From Aestuariivirga sp. (GTDB lineage Bacteria > Pseudomonadota > Alphaproteobacteria > Rhizobiales > Aestuariivirgaceae), in the NCBI RefSeq assembly GCF_020252395.1, contig NZ_JADCDB010000022.1:1-52038 (forward strand): DNA of 52,038 nt, in the 5' to 3' direction. Both the position numbers and the translations under genes were made by a program. This document shows positions 45,113-52,038 of this stretch, piece by piece (position 1 is the first letter of the stretch; every line of letters starts with the position of its first letter). The notes beneath the pieces were generated by a model, which saw nothing but the letters and a program-made list of their open reading frames with translations, was not told the DNA's origin and did no database searches.

Positions 45113-46072
45113 TCAGCCGAACAGCTGGCCGAAGACATCCAGCGGCGTGTTGGCGCCGCAGACGACAACGCCAACACGCTCGTCCCTCTCCGGCTTGTAG
45201 GCGCCGGAGAGAAGGGCCGCGAAGGCGGCAGCGCCGCCCGGCTCGGTGACGAGCTGCGTCTCCCGCCACAGCTGGCGCTGCGCGTTGCGAATGTCGTCGT
45301 CCGGGACGAGCGCCACCTCGGCGATGTGGTTCTTCGCAATATCGAACATCAGTGTGCCCACCATGCTGGCGCCGAGCGAATCATTTGCAAGGCCCGAGGG
45401 CGTCACCTTCACCCGTTCGCCCGCGGCCATTGAGGCGTGCAGCGCGTTGCAGGTGGCCGGTTCGACGCCCACGACCTTCACGCGCGACTGGTACCACGCC
45501 GCAATGCCGCCGATGAGCCCACCGCCACCCACTGCAACGAGCAGCGTGTCGATGCCCGGGGCCTGCTCTTCCAGCTCGCGGGCGAGCGTGCCCTGGCCTT
45601 CAAGCGTCGTTTCCGCATCATAGGCGTGGACATTGGTGGCGCCGCTCGCGGCGATCCAGTCCTCGCACAGGGCGAAGGCCTCGTGGTAATTCGCCCCCTT
45701 CTGCACGATCTCCGCGCCAAGTGAGGCGATGCGCGCCACCTTGGCGGGCGACGCGATTTCGGGCACGAAGACCTTGGCGCGGTGGCCAAGCTGGCGCGAG
45801 GCATAGGCCACCGCCGCACCGTGGTTGCCGCCCGAGGCCGTGGCCACGCCGCCTGCGCCCACCTGCGCCTGAAGCAGCGTGTTGAAGGCGCCGCGCGGCT
45901 TGAAGCTGCCCGCATGCTGCAGCAGTTCGAGCTTCAGTGTGACGGGAAGCGCCACGCCCGGGACCGCCACATCGATGACGGGCGTGCGGCGCACGTGGCC
46001 GGCGATGCGGGCAGCCGCCCGGCTGATGTCTTCGCGCGTGATCGTTCGGCGGGAAGCGGTGTGGGCGGTCAT
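45113..46072 (-). CDS. Threonine/serine dehydratase family protein
   Basis: The 319-residue fold-type II PLP enzyme has the lysine in HAGSFKPRGAFNT (about residue 54), the asparagine motif TASGGNHGAAVAYA (about 76-89) and the glycine loop LVAVGGGGLIGGIAAW (about 175-190). It lacks an ACT domain, as in catabolic or racemase-like members, which turn serine or threonine into 2-oxo acids. ATG 46072 is taken because the open upstream frame (to 46321) runs into DUF429 coding sequence. It is a different branch from the dehydratase-like gene at 24874 and lies 34 nt downstream of the DUF429 gene. Confidence 0.88.
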   Translation of the reverse strand: MTAHTASRRTITREDISRAAARIAGHVRRTPVIDVAVPGVALPVTLKLELLQHAGSFKPRGAFNTLLQAQVGAGGVATASGGNHGAAVAYASRQLGHRAKVFVPEIASPAKVARIASLGAEIVQKGANYHEAFALCEDWIAASGATNVHAYDAETTLEGQGTLARELEEQAPGIDTLLVAVGGGGLIGGIAAWYQSRVKVVGVEPATCNALHASMAAGERVKVTPSGLANDSLGASMVGTLMFDIAKNHIAEVALVPDDDIRNAQRQLWRETQLVTEPGGAAAFAALLSGAYKPERDERVGVVVCGANTPLDVFGQLFG

Positions 46073-46106
46073 CGGCGGCTCTTTCCCTCGATTGCGCGTC
46101 TCTTTC

Positions 46107-46808
46107 TCATGCCGAGATCGCCATGCGCAAGCCCCTTGCATCGCATGGCGGATCGGCAGGAAAGGTGACGGCGCGGCCTTCCAGGATGCGGCGCGCACTC
46201 CACGCGCAGGCGCAGGCGTCGATGAGATCATCAGTCCCCACGTCGGCGCGGCGATAAGAAGGGGATGGAAGATCGACAAGGGGGAAGCCTGCCGTGGCGA
46301 GCAGCACCTTGCGCAGCTCAAGGCCGGGCGCGTGTGGCTGGCCCTTCACCTTCTTGGGCAGCGGCGAGGGAATCTCTCCATTCATGGCCCAGAAGGCGAG
46401 CTCCGGATGGACTTCGGCGATGCGGGACTGCAGTTCCGGCGTGATCAGCGCATCGATCTCGCGCATCTTCGGGAAGATGTGGAAGATCTGCTTCGAGACC
46501 TTCTTCGGCGGATCGGAGGCGGCGAGGTTCGCCGCGCAGGACTCGCGATAATCCGTGCACATCACCGCAGCGCGCGAGGGCACGGAGAAGACGCTCGACT
46601 GCCGCTCACCAAGCCGCGAGCGCACCTCGCGCTCGGCCGCACGGCCCGAGCCCAGCGGGAAGCCGATCGGCATATCCACGGCGATCACCGCCGCATCCAT
46701 CGTCATCACTTGCGCGAAGTTGCGGCAGAGGTGATGCGAAACGGTCCCGGCCCAGCGCACGGCGATCCAGCCGCCGGGGCAGCCATCGACACCGAGGACG
46801 GGCGTCAT
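46107..46808 (-). CDS. DUF429 domain-containing protein
   Basis: The 233-residue protein begins MTPVLGVDGCPGGWIAVRW and has AVDMPIGFPLGSGRAAEREVRSRLG (about 43-67), SSVFSVPSR and late ADVGTDDLIDACACAW (about 190-205). These are the conserved acidic-residue segments of DUF429, which is predicted to have an RNase H-like fold; the aspartates in GVDGC, VDMP and DDLIDA could hold metal. No activity has been established for this type. It overlaps pdxY by 4 nt. Confidence 0.85.
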   Translation of the reverse strand: MTPVLGVDGCPGGWIAVRWAGTVSHHLCRNFAQVMTMDAAVIAVDMPIGFPLGSGRAAEREVRSRLGERQSSVFSVPSRAAVMCTDYRESCAANLAASDPPKKVSKQIFHIFPKMREIDALITPELQSRIAEVHPELAFWAMNGEIPSPLPKKVKGQPHAPGLELRKVLLATAGFPLVDLPSPSYRRADVGTDDLIDACACAWSARRILEGRAVTFPADPPCDARGLRMAISA

Positions 46809-47572
46809 GATCCGTGCAGCGCGTCGGCGACATCGAGCACGGAAGACCCCGCACTGCGCCGGATAGCGCGCGCCAGCGTGTCCATCGCGGAGGCAAAGGC
46901 GTGATGCGGCGATTGCGTGAGGCGCTGGGCGAAATAGAGCCCGCTGAGAAAATCCCCCGTGCCATTGGGCACCGTGTCGAGCTTGGGGCCGACCACGCGA
47001 TGGCTCTGCCCCGGCGTCACCAACAGCGTGGCAAGGCCTTCCGCACAGGGCACGGAGGTCACCACCACTTCCGGCACCAGCAGCGCATGCGCGGCGGCGA
47101 TGGCGCTTGCCTCATCCGTCACCTCGCGGCCGGTGAGCCAGGCGAGCTCGAAGGCATTCGGCATCACGCAGGCCGCGCGCGGCAGCAGGTGGTCGCGGAT
47201 CGCCTCCGCCACCTCCTGCGGGATATAGAGCCGGCCATGATCGCCCATTACGGGATCGACCAGCAGGAAGGGCACGGGCACGCGGTCGAGCAGCTTCGCC
47301 ACCTCCTCCACCTGTCCCACCGTTGCGAAATAGCCGGTGAGCATGCCGTCGAGATCGGACAGCGCACCCAAGGCTTCCAGTGCCGCGAAGATGCGCGCCA
47401 TGTCCTCCGCCGGCGTGCGGAAGCCGGCCGGCGCACAATGGCCCGGATGGTTCGACAGCGTGATCGTCGGCAGCGCCAGCACCTCATGGCCCTTCGCCTG
47501 GAGCGCCGGAACGGCAGCGCTATTGCCGACGGGGCCCCAGACGACCTGGCTCGAGATGCTGAGCACCTTCAT
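46805..47572 (-). CDS. pdxY: Pyridoxal kinase (PdxY type)
   Basis: The 255-residue ribokinase-like protein starts MKVLSISSQVVWGPVGNSAAVPALQ, characteristic of PdxY/PdxK. It shows DPVMGDHGRLYIP (about residues 113-125), PNAFELAWLTGREV (about 142-155) and the catalytic aspartate in NGTGDFLSGLYFA (about 211-223). It salvages pyridoxal to PLP in the cytoplasm, complementing the de novo gene pdxA elsewhere in the window. It overlaps the FAD oxidoreductase by 1 nt and DUF429 by 4 nt, so the three are one operon. Confidence 0.88.
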   Translation of the reverse strand: MKVLSISSQVVWGPVGNSAAVPALQAKGHEVLALPTITLSNHPGHCAPAGFRTPAEDMARIFAALEALGALSDLDGMLTGYFATVGQVEEVAKLLDRVPVPFLLVDPVMGDHGRLYIPQEVAEAIRDHLLPRAACVMPNAFELAWLTGREVTDEASAIAAAHALLVPEVVVTSVPCAEGLATLLVTPGQSHRVVGPKLDTVPNGTGDFLSGLYFAQRLTQSPHHAFASAMDTLARAIRRSAGSSVLDVADALHGS

Positions 47573-48756
47573 CAGATCACGTTCTTCTCGAACAGCGGCC
47601 TGTTGTTGCGGATGCGCGCGAAGCCGAAGCGCGTGAGATCGATGGTCTTGTAGCGGCCATCGATGACGAGTTCGGAAATCGCATTGCCCGCCGCCGGGCC
47701 CTGCTGCAATCCATGGCCGGAGAAGCCATTGGCGAAGAGGAAATTCGTGACCTCCGGGTTCGGGCCGATCACCGCGTTCTGGTCCAGCGCATTGTAATCA
47801 TAATGCCCCACCCAGGCGCTGATCACCTTGATCGCCTCGAACAGCGGCACGCGCCCGGCGAGAGCCGGCCAGATAGTCTCCTCGAACCAGCTGTAATCCA
47901 CCTCCCAGTCAAGGATGTCCGGCTCCTGATGTTCTTCCGGCGAAAGACCGGCGAGGAAGTTGCGGCCCTCGGGCCGGAAATAGACGCCGCCGGGAATGAC
48001 CGTGAGTGGTGCTAAGTGCAGCGCCTCGGTGGCCGCCGGACAATCGAGCACATAGACATAGCGCTTGCGTGGACCCACGGGCAGCTCGATCCCCGCCATG
48101 GCCGCAAGCCGGCCCGCACCCGTGCCAGCGGCATTGACCAGCGTGCCGCAGGCGATGGCTTCGCCCGAGGCGAGCGTCAAGCCGGTGATGCGGTGGCCAT
48201 CGCGCGTCACACCCGTCACCTCGCCCTGGACCAGTTCTGCACCCTGCGCGATCGCAGCCTTCCGGAACAGGGCCGCGAACATATAGGGGTCCACCCAGCC
48301 CTCGCCCGAGAGGCCGAAGCAGCCTGCGGCGATCCCCTCCGTCACCAGCCAGGGAAAGCGCGCGGCAAGCTCCTCGCCGCGCAGCAGCACGTTGTCCGCG
48401 CCATGCGCGATCTGGACGGCGTGGTTCTCCTCGAGGGTCAGCAGGCCTTCGGGCGTGGCGCAGATCAGGTAGCCCTGCTCCTTGAAGCCGATATCGGCAT
48501 CGGGTCCGAACTCCTGTTTCAGGTTCTTGACCAGTGTCACGCCGAACTTCGAAAGATGGATATTCTCCGGCGTCGAGAACTGCTGGCGCAAGCCCCCGGC
48601 CGAGCGTGCGGTGCAGCCATGCGCCCAGCTGGTGTCCTTCTCGACGATGGCGATCGAGCCCGTGAAGCCATTTTTCCGCAGGTAGTAGGCGCTGGCGCTG
48701 CCCACCACGCCGCCGCCGACGATCACGACATCATAAGTTTTCATGGGGGCGGACAT
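47572..48756 (-). CDS. FAD-dependent oxidoreductase (DAO family)
   Basis: The 394-residue protein has the Rossmann start YDVVIVGGGVVGSASAYYL and HGCTARSAGGLRQQFSTPENIHLS, followed by VNAAGTGAGRLAAMAG (about 220-235) and a C-terminal GFSGHGLQQGPAAGNAISELV. This is the D-amino-acid-oxidase/sarcosine-oxidase fold, used to oxidise secondary amines or amino acids. The substrate is unknown; coupling to pyridoxal kinase and, further on, a serine/threonine dehydratase suggests amino-acid catabolism. ATG 48756 is chosen; ATG 48744 is also possible. The frame is open to 48855, into the divergent promoter gap. Confidence 0.88.
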   Translation of the reverse strand: MSAPMKTYDVVIVGGGVVGSASAYYLRKNGFTGSIAIVEKDTSWAHGCTARSAGGLRQQFSTPENIHLSKFGVTLVKNLKQEFGPDADIGFKEQGYLICATPEGLLTLEENHAVQIAHGADNVLLRGEELAARFPWLVTEGIAAGCFGLSGEGWVDPYMFAALFRKAAIAQGAELVQGEVTGVTRDGHRITGLTLASGEAIACGTLVNAAGTGAGRLAAMAGIELPVGPRKRYVYVLDCPAATEALHLAPLTVIPGGVYFRPEGRNFLAGLSPEEHQEPDILDWEVDYSWFEETIWPALAGRVPLFEAIKVISAWVGHYDYNALDQNAVIGPNPEVTNFLFANGFSGHGLQQGPAAGNAISELVIDGRYKTIDLTRFGFARIRNNRPLFEKNVI

Positions 48757-48872
48757 TGCCCAAAGCGGCTCATCCCCACAAGGGCAGAAGCCATGCGGCC
48801 CCCCAAAAGTGGGCTTCCCCTGGCGCATTGCGGCGGCTAGCTTGCAGCGCAGCAAGAGACGGAAAACACAAG

Positions 48873-49733
48873 ATGTTCAGAGCCAGACGCAGCGTCCTCT
48901 ACATGCCCGGCGCCAATGAGCGCGCCCTTGAGAAGGCCCGCTCGCTCGCCGCCGACTCACTCATCCTCGACCTCGAGGATTCGGTCGCCCCCGACGCCAA
49001 GCCGCAAGCCCGCGCCAAGGTGGCGGCGGCGGTGAAAGCGGGAGGCTTCGGACGGCGCGAGCTCGTCATCCGCATCAATGGCCTCGACACGCCCTGGGGT
49101 GTCGACGACCTCAAGATGGCAGCCGAAGTGAACCCCGATGCCATTCTTGTCCCGAAGGTGGCGCGGCCCGGCGAAATCGTGAATGTCTCGAAGATCCATG
49201 CCGGCATGGGCGGCGCGGAAAAGACCCGCATGTGGGCGATGATGGAAACGCCCATGGCCATCTTCAACGTGCGCGAGATCGCCTCAGTGCACCAGGTGGC
49301 GCGCCTCTCCTGCTTTGTTCTCGGCACCAATGACCTGCTGAAGGAATCGCGCGCGCTGGCCACCGGCGGGCGCTTCGCCATTCTGCCCTGGCTGTCGATG
49401 ACGCTGCTGGCGGCGCGCGCCTATGGCCTCGACGTGATCGACGGCGTTTATAACGACTTCCGCGACGAGCGGGGCTTCCGTGCGGAATGCGAGCAGGGCC
49501 GGACCCTCGGCATGGACGGCAAGACGCTGATCCACCCCGGCCAGATCGCCGCCTGCAACGAAATGTTCTCGCCAGCACCCGGGGAAGTGGCCTGGGCGCG
49601 CAAGATCATTGCGGCATTCCAGCTGCCGGAGAACTCAGCCAAGGGCGTGATCACGGTGGACGGCAAGATGGTGGAACGCTTGCACCTTGCCATGGCGGAA
49701 CGCGTGGCGGCCATTGCGGAGGCAATTTCGTGA
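48873..49733 (+). CDS. HpcH/HpaI (CitE-like) CoA ester lyase
   Basis: The 286-residue TIM-barrel protein starts MFRARRSVLYMPGANERALEKA and has LILDLEDSVAPDAKPQAR (about 30-47) and WAMMETPMAIFNV (about 118-130), with the metal-binding Glu and Asp residues of the CitE family. Members cleave malyl-CoA, beta-methylmalyl-CoA or citramalyl-CoA, or hydrolyse malyl-CoA. The direct link to a mesaconyl-CoA hydratase gene (4-nt overlap) points to the beta-methylmalyl-CoA/malyl-CoA steps of the ethylmalonyl-CoA pathway. Its short length resembles Mcl2-type malyl-CoA thioesterases more than the longer Mcl1 lyases, so thioesterase is a real alternative. Confidence 0.87.
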   Translation: MFRARRSVLYMPGANERALEKARSLAADSLILDLEDSVAPDAKPQARAKVAAAVKAGGFGRRELVIRINGLDTPWGVDDLKMAAEVNPDAILVPKVARPGEIVNVSKIHAGMGGAEKTRMWAMMETPMAIFNVREIASVHQVARLSCFVLGTNDLLKESRALATGGRFAILPWLSMTLLAARAYGLDVIDGVYNDFRDERGFRAECEQGRTLGMDGKTLIHPGQIAACNEMFSPAPGEVAWARKIIAAFQLPENSAKGVITVDGKMVERLHLAMAERVAAIAEAIS

Positions 49734-50782
49734 GCATCAAGACCAACCCCGGCAATTACTTCGAGGACTTCCGCCCCGGCCAGAAGATACGCCACGCCAC
49801 GCCGCGCACGGTGACGGCGGGCGACGTGGCGCTCTACACCGCGCTCTACGGCTCGCGCTTCGCGGTGCAGTCATCCGATACTTTCGCCAGGGCGGCGGGC
49901 TACCGCCAAGCGCCGGTCGACGATCTCCTCACCTTCCACGTCGTCTTCGGCAAGACCGTGCCGGATGTCTCGCTCAACGCCGTGGCCAATCTCGGCTATG
50001 CCGATTGCCGCTTCCTCAAGCCCGTCTATCCCGGCGACACGCTGTCGGCGGTCTCCGAAGTGATCGGCGTCAAGGAAAATTCGACGGCCAAGACCGGCAC
50101 TGTCTATGTGCGCTCGGTGGGAACGAACCAGCAGGGCGAAGAGGTGCTCTCCTATGTGCGCTGGGTGATGGTGCGGAAGCGCGACGAGTCAGCACCCGCA
50201 CCGGAGGCCGTTGTCCCGACGCTTCCGAAGCGCGTCGACCTCGCCGAACTTGGCCGGGCCTGCCCGATCGTCGACCGCGCCAGGTGGGATGATGGCCTCG
50301 CCGGCTCCTCCCATCGCTTCGGCGACTACAGGGCGGGCGAGAAGATCGACCATGTCGATGGCATGACGGTGGAGGAGGCCGAGCACATGCTGGCCACCCG
50401 CCTCTACCAGAACACCGCCAAGGTGCATTTCAACCAGCACTCCGAGGCGCAAGGCCGCTTCGGCCGCAGGCTGATCTATGGCGGCCACGTCATCTCGCTG
50501 GCGCGCGCGCTCAGTTTCAACGGCCTCGCCAATGCCTTCCACATCGCCGCCATCAATGGCGGCCGCCACGTTGCGCCGCTGTTTGCCGGCGGCACGGTCT
50601 TCGCGTGGTCGGAGATCATCGAGACGGCGGAGGTGCCGGGCCGCGGCGACGCCGGCGCGCTGCGCATCGTGACGCGGGTCACGCGCGATGTTCCGTGTGC
50701 GGAGTTCCCGGTGGAAGACGGCGCGCCGGACAAGCCGGGTGTGATCCTGGAACTCGATTACTGGGCGCTGATGGTACGGTAA
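49730..50782 (+). CDS. mch: Mesaconyl-CoA hydratase (MaoC-like, double hot-dog)
   Basis: The enzyme interconverts mesaconyl-CoA and beta-methylmalyl-CoA. The 350-residue protein consists of two MaoC-like hot-dog domains: N-terminal NPGNYFEDFRPGQKIRHATPRTV and C-terminal FGDYRAGEKIDHVDGMTVEEAEHM. It also carries YQNTAKVHFN and FGRRLIYGGHVISLARALSFNGLANA, which are close to the known Rhodobacter enzyme. The GTG at 49730 overlaps the CoA-ester lyase stop (GTGA). The other genes of the ethylmalonyl-CoA pathway (ccr, ecm, mcd) are not in the window. Confidence 0.92.
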   Translation: MSIKTNPGNYFEDFRPGQKIRHATPRTVTAGDVALYTALYGSRFAVQSSDTFARAAGYRQAPVDDLLTFHVVFGKTVPDVSLNAVANLGYADCRFLKPVYPGDTLSAVSEVIGVKENSTAKTGTVYVRSVGTNQQGEEVLSYVRWVMVRKRDESAPAPEAVVPTLPKRVDLAELGRACPIVDRARWDDGLAGSSHRFGDYRAGEKIDHVDGMTVEEAEHMLATRLYQNTAKVHFNQHSEAQGRFGRRLIYGGHVISLARALSFNGLANAFHIAAINGGRHVAPLFAGGTVFAWSEIIETAEVPGRGDAGALRIVTRVTRDVPCAEFPVEDGAPDKPGVILELDYWALMVR

Positions 50783-50849
50783 TGAGATGCTCGTCATCCC
50801 TGCGAAAGCCGGTTGACGGATGTAAGGGTGTATGAGGGCGGGGTGCGAG

Positions 50850-51881
50850 CTAAGCAACCGGCGTCCACAGCACCTGGTCGATCCGCGTGGCCCCTGCCGC
50901 CAGCATCACCAGACGATCCAATCCCAGCGCCACGCCCGACGCCGGCGGCATCATCGCCAAGGCTTCCAGCAGCTCCTCGTCGATCGGGTAGCGCTCGCCA
51001 TGGACCTGTTCCTTGACGTCCATCTCGGCCACGAAGCGGCGGCGCTGTTCCTCCGGGTCGGTCAGCTCGCCGAAGCCATTGGCAAGCTCCACACCGCAGG
51101 CATAGAGCTCGAAGCGTTCCGCCACGCGCCTGTCATGCGCCGTGGTGCGGGCGAGGGCCGCCTCCACCGAAGGATATTCATAGAGAACCGTGACGCGGCC
51201 ATTGCCCAGTTGCGGCTCCACCTTCTCCGACAGGATGCGGCTGAAGATGTCTGACCAGCTCTCGCCCTTGCCGAAGGCGACAGGAGAGATCGCTGCCAGG
51301 GCATCCCGGTCGGCCGTGCCGTCGGCGCGCAGTGTCGCCAGCAGGTCCACCCCGGCATGGGCCTTGAAGGCTTCATTCACCGTCAGCCACTCGGCCGCGG
51401 CGAAGGGGTCGGCCGCGCGGCCCCTCCAGTTGAACTGCCGGGTGCCGGCGGTGCGCGCGGCAAGCTGCACGAGGTCCAGCGTGTCGGCGATGATGGTTTC
51501 GTAATCCTCCCGCGCCCGGTACCATTCCAGCATGGTGAACTCCGGGGAGTGCGTCGGCGTGCGCTCCCGGTTCCGCCAGACGTGCCCCAGGTTGAAGATG
51601 CGGGTTTCGCCCGCCGCCAGCAGCTTCTTGCACGCAAATTCCGGCGAGGTGTGGAGATAGCGCGTCTCGGTTGTGCCATCGGGCTGGATCAGCCCGGTGG
51701 CAAAGGCATGGAGATGGGCCTCGTTCCCGGGCGAAACGGCCAGTGCGGCACAATCCACCTCCACGAAATCGCGCTCGGCGAACCACTGGCGGATCGCCGC
51801 CACGATGCGGTTCCGGGCCAGCAGGAAGGGCCGGCGGTCAGCGTGGCGAGAAGTATCGAACCAGCGGGACGGGGTGGCCAA
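50850..51881 (-). CDS. epmA: Elongation factor P-(R)-beta-lysine ligase
   Basis: EpmA (GenX/PoxA) attaches beta-lysine to EF-P. The 343-residue protein is the catalytic core of a class II lysyl-tRNA synthetase without the anticodon-binding domain: LHTSPEFACKKLLAAGETRIFNLGHVWRNRE spans motif 2 (about residues 76-106), EFTMLEWYRA follows, and motif 3 is GVALGLDRLVMLAAG (about 315-329). Length matches the family. epmB and efp, often adjacent in alphaproteobacteria, are not seen here, but the gene lies at the window edge next to an IS-like repeat. Confidence 0.93.
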   Translation of the reverse strand: MATPSRWFDTSRHADRRPFLLARNRIVAAIRQWFAERDFVEVDCAALAVSPGNEAHLHAFATGLIQPDGTTETRYLHTSPEFACKKLLAAGETRIFNLGHVWRNRERTPTHSPEFTMLEWYRAREDYETIIADTLDLVQLAARTAGTRQFNWRGRAADPFAAAEWLTVNEAFKAHAGVDLLATLRADGTADRDALAAISPVAFGKGESWSDIFSRILSEKVEPQLGNGRVTVLYEYPSVEAALARTTAHDRRVAERFELYACGVELANGFGELTDPEEQRRRFVAEMDVKEQVHGERYPIDEELLEALAMMPPASGVALGLDRLVMLAAGATRIDQVLWTPVA

Positions 51882-51920
51882 GGGCCTGACCTCCTGGGGG
51901 GTGTCGATAGCTAATTAACT

Positions 51921-51940
51921 TGTCCGGTTTTGGTAGCACA
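51921..51940 (+). repeat. IS-like terminal repeat matching the left window edge
   Basis: TGTCCGGTTTTGGTAGCACA here matches 17 of 20 bases with the minus strand of 102-121. It is followed by a second shorter TGTCCG at 51946. Both copies face outward. It lies about 40 nt upstream of epmA's start, so the element may border that gene. Confidence 0.5.
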
Positions 51941-51969
51941 TCAAATGTCCGCTTCTTGTCTTTTGTTCT

Positions 51970-52016
51970 CCTGTGGGACTGTGGGCAAGGCGGAGCCTTG
52001 TCCACATTTCCACAGG
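51970..52016. repeat. Long hairpin inside the right-edge IS-like sequence
   Basis: CCTGTGG (51970-51976) pairs with CCACAGG (52010-52016), and inside it GTGGGCAAGGC (51981-51991) pairs with GCCTTGTCCAC (51995-52005) with one G-T wobble around a GGA loop. Structures like this occur near the 3' ends of some transposase genes. It could be a terminator that keeps outside transcription from entering the element. Confidence 0.5.
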
Positions 52017-52038
52017 TGTTGCGGCTGAGCGGATTTAA

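Noticed and set aside
1-52038. tRNA or rRNA genes, CRISPR arrays, prophage or replication origin
   Set aside because: Intergenic gaps were read on both strands; nothing with a cloverleaf, TTCGA-type T loop, regular repeats or phage gene order was seen. A covariance-model scan would be needed to exclude small RNAs.

Overview
The window is high-GC (roughly 65% by eye), gene-dense DNA that looks like the chromosome of an alphaproteobacterium, most probably Hyphomicrobiales (Rhizobiales). The evidence is the gene order lptD-surA-pdxA-rsmA next to gmk-yicC-mltG-fabF-acpP, the infA-maf-yacG block, a short-form argC, a TPP-riboswitch-controlled thiBPQ operon, a phnW-phnA-phnY phosphonate operon and a mesaconyl-CoA hydratase. 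No plasmid, phage, tRNA, rRNA or CRISPR feature was recognised. Genus-level assignment is not possible from what can be seen.

Layout. 1-140: outer end of an insertion-sequence-like element, with the first codons of a leftward gene and tandem terminal repeats. 193-3923 (+): argC, leuD, an AEC-type permease, infA, maf, yacG. 3866-8091 (-): a two-gene RND efflux system. 8276-9300: a decayed composite of an S-(hydroxymethyl)glutathione dehydrogenase gene joined to the tail of an S-formylglutathione hydrolase gene. 9620-10633 (+): an orphan LacI regulator. 10640-12118 (-): pepA. 12347/12329-17482 (+): lptD, surA-like, pdxA, rsmA (outer-membrane assembly, PLP synthesis, 16S rRNA methylation); lptF and lptG, often found just upstream of lptD in relatives, are absent here. 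17529-24772 (-): gmk, yicC, mltG, fabF, acpP, fabG, fabD, with an opposite-strand DUF4893 gene and two palindromic elements set between acpP and fabG.

24874-30406: a possible catabolic island. A threonine-dehydratase-like gene faces a four-gene minus-strand operon (acetylpolyamine-amidohydrolase-like deacetylase, GNAT acetyltransferase, beta-hydroxyacid dehydrogenase, SDR) in which every junction is a 4-nt overlap; a class III aminotransferase is divergent from it. 30539-35366: phnW-phnA-phnY with a divergent LysR regulator. Together these convert 2-aminoethylphosphonate through phosphonoacetaldehyde and phosphonoacetate to acetate and phosphate. Nested inverted repeats lie between phnW and the regulator. 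35444-39738: lemA/DUF2207 pair and an ABC-F ATPase. 39757-43860: thiQ-thiP-thiB behind a TPP riboswitch with a visible Shine-Dalgarno-sequestering hairpin, and divergent thiN (thiamine pyrophosphokinase), so thiamine uptake and its conversion to TPP sit back to back. 43853-51881: 23S-type RNA methyltransferase, a second threonine/serine dehydratase, DUF429 protein, pyridoxal kinase, FAD oxidoreductase, a CoA-ester lyase with mesaconyl-CoA hydratase (ethylmalonyl-CoA-pathway type chemistry), and epmA. 51919-52038: IS-like terminal repeat matching that at the left edge, plus a long hairpin; the window may be an assembly contig that stops at copies of a repeated element.

The most interesting items are the deacetylase/acetyltransferase/dehydrogenase/aminotransferase island (24874-30406), the composite formaldehyde-detoxification relic (8276-9300), the complete phosphonate operon with its operator-like palindromes, the readable mechanism of the TPP riboswitch, and the IS-like repeats shared by both window ends.
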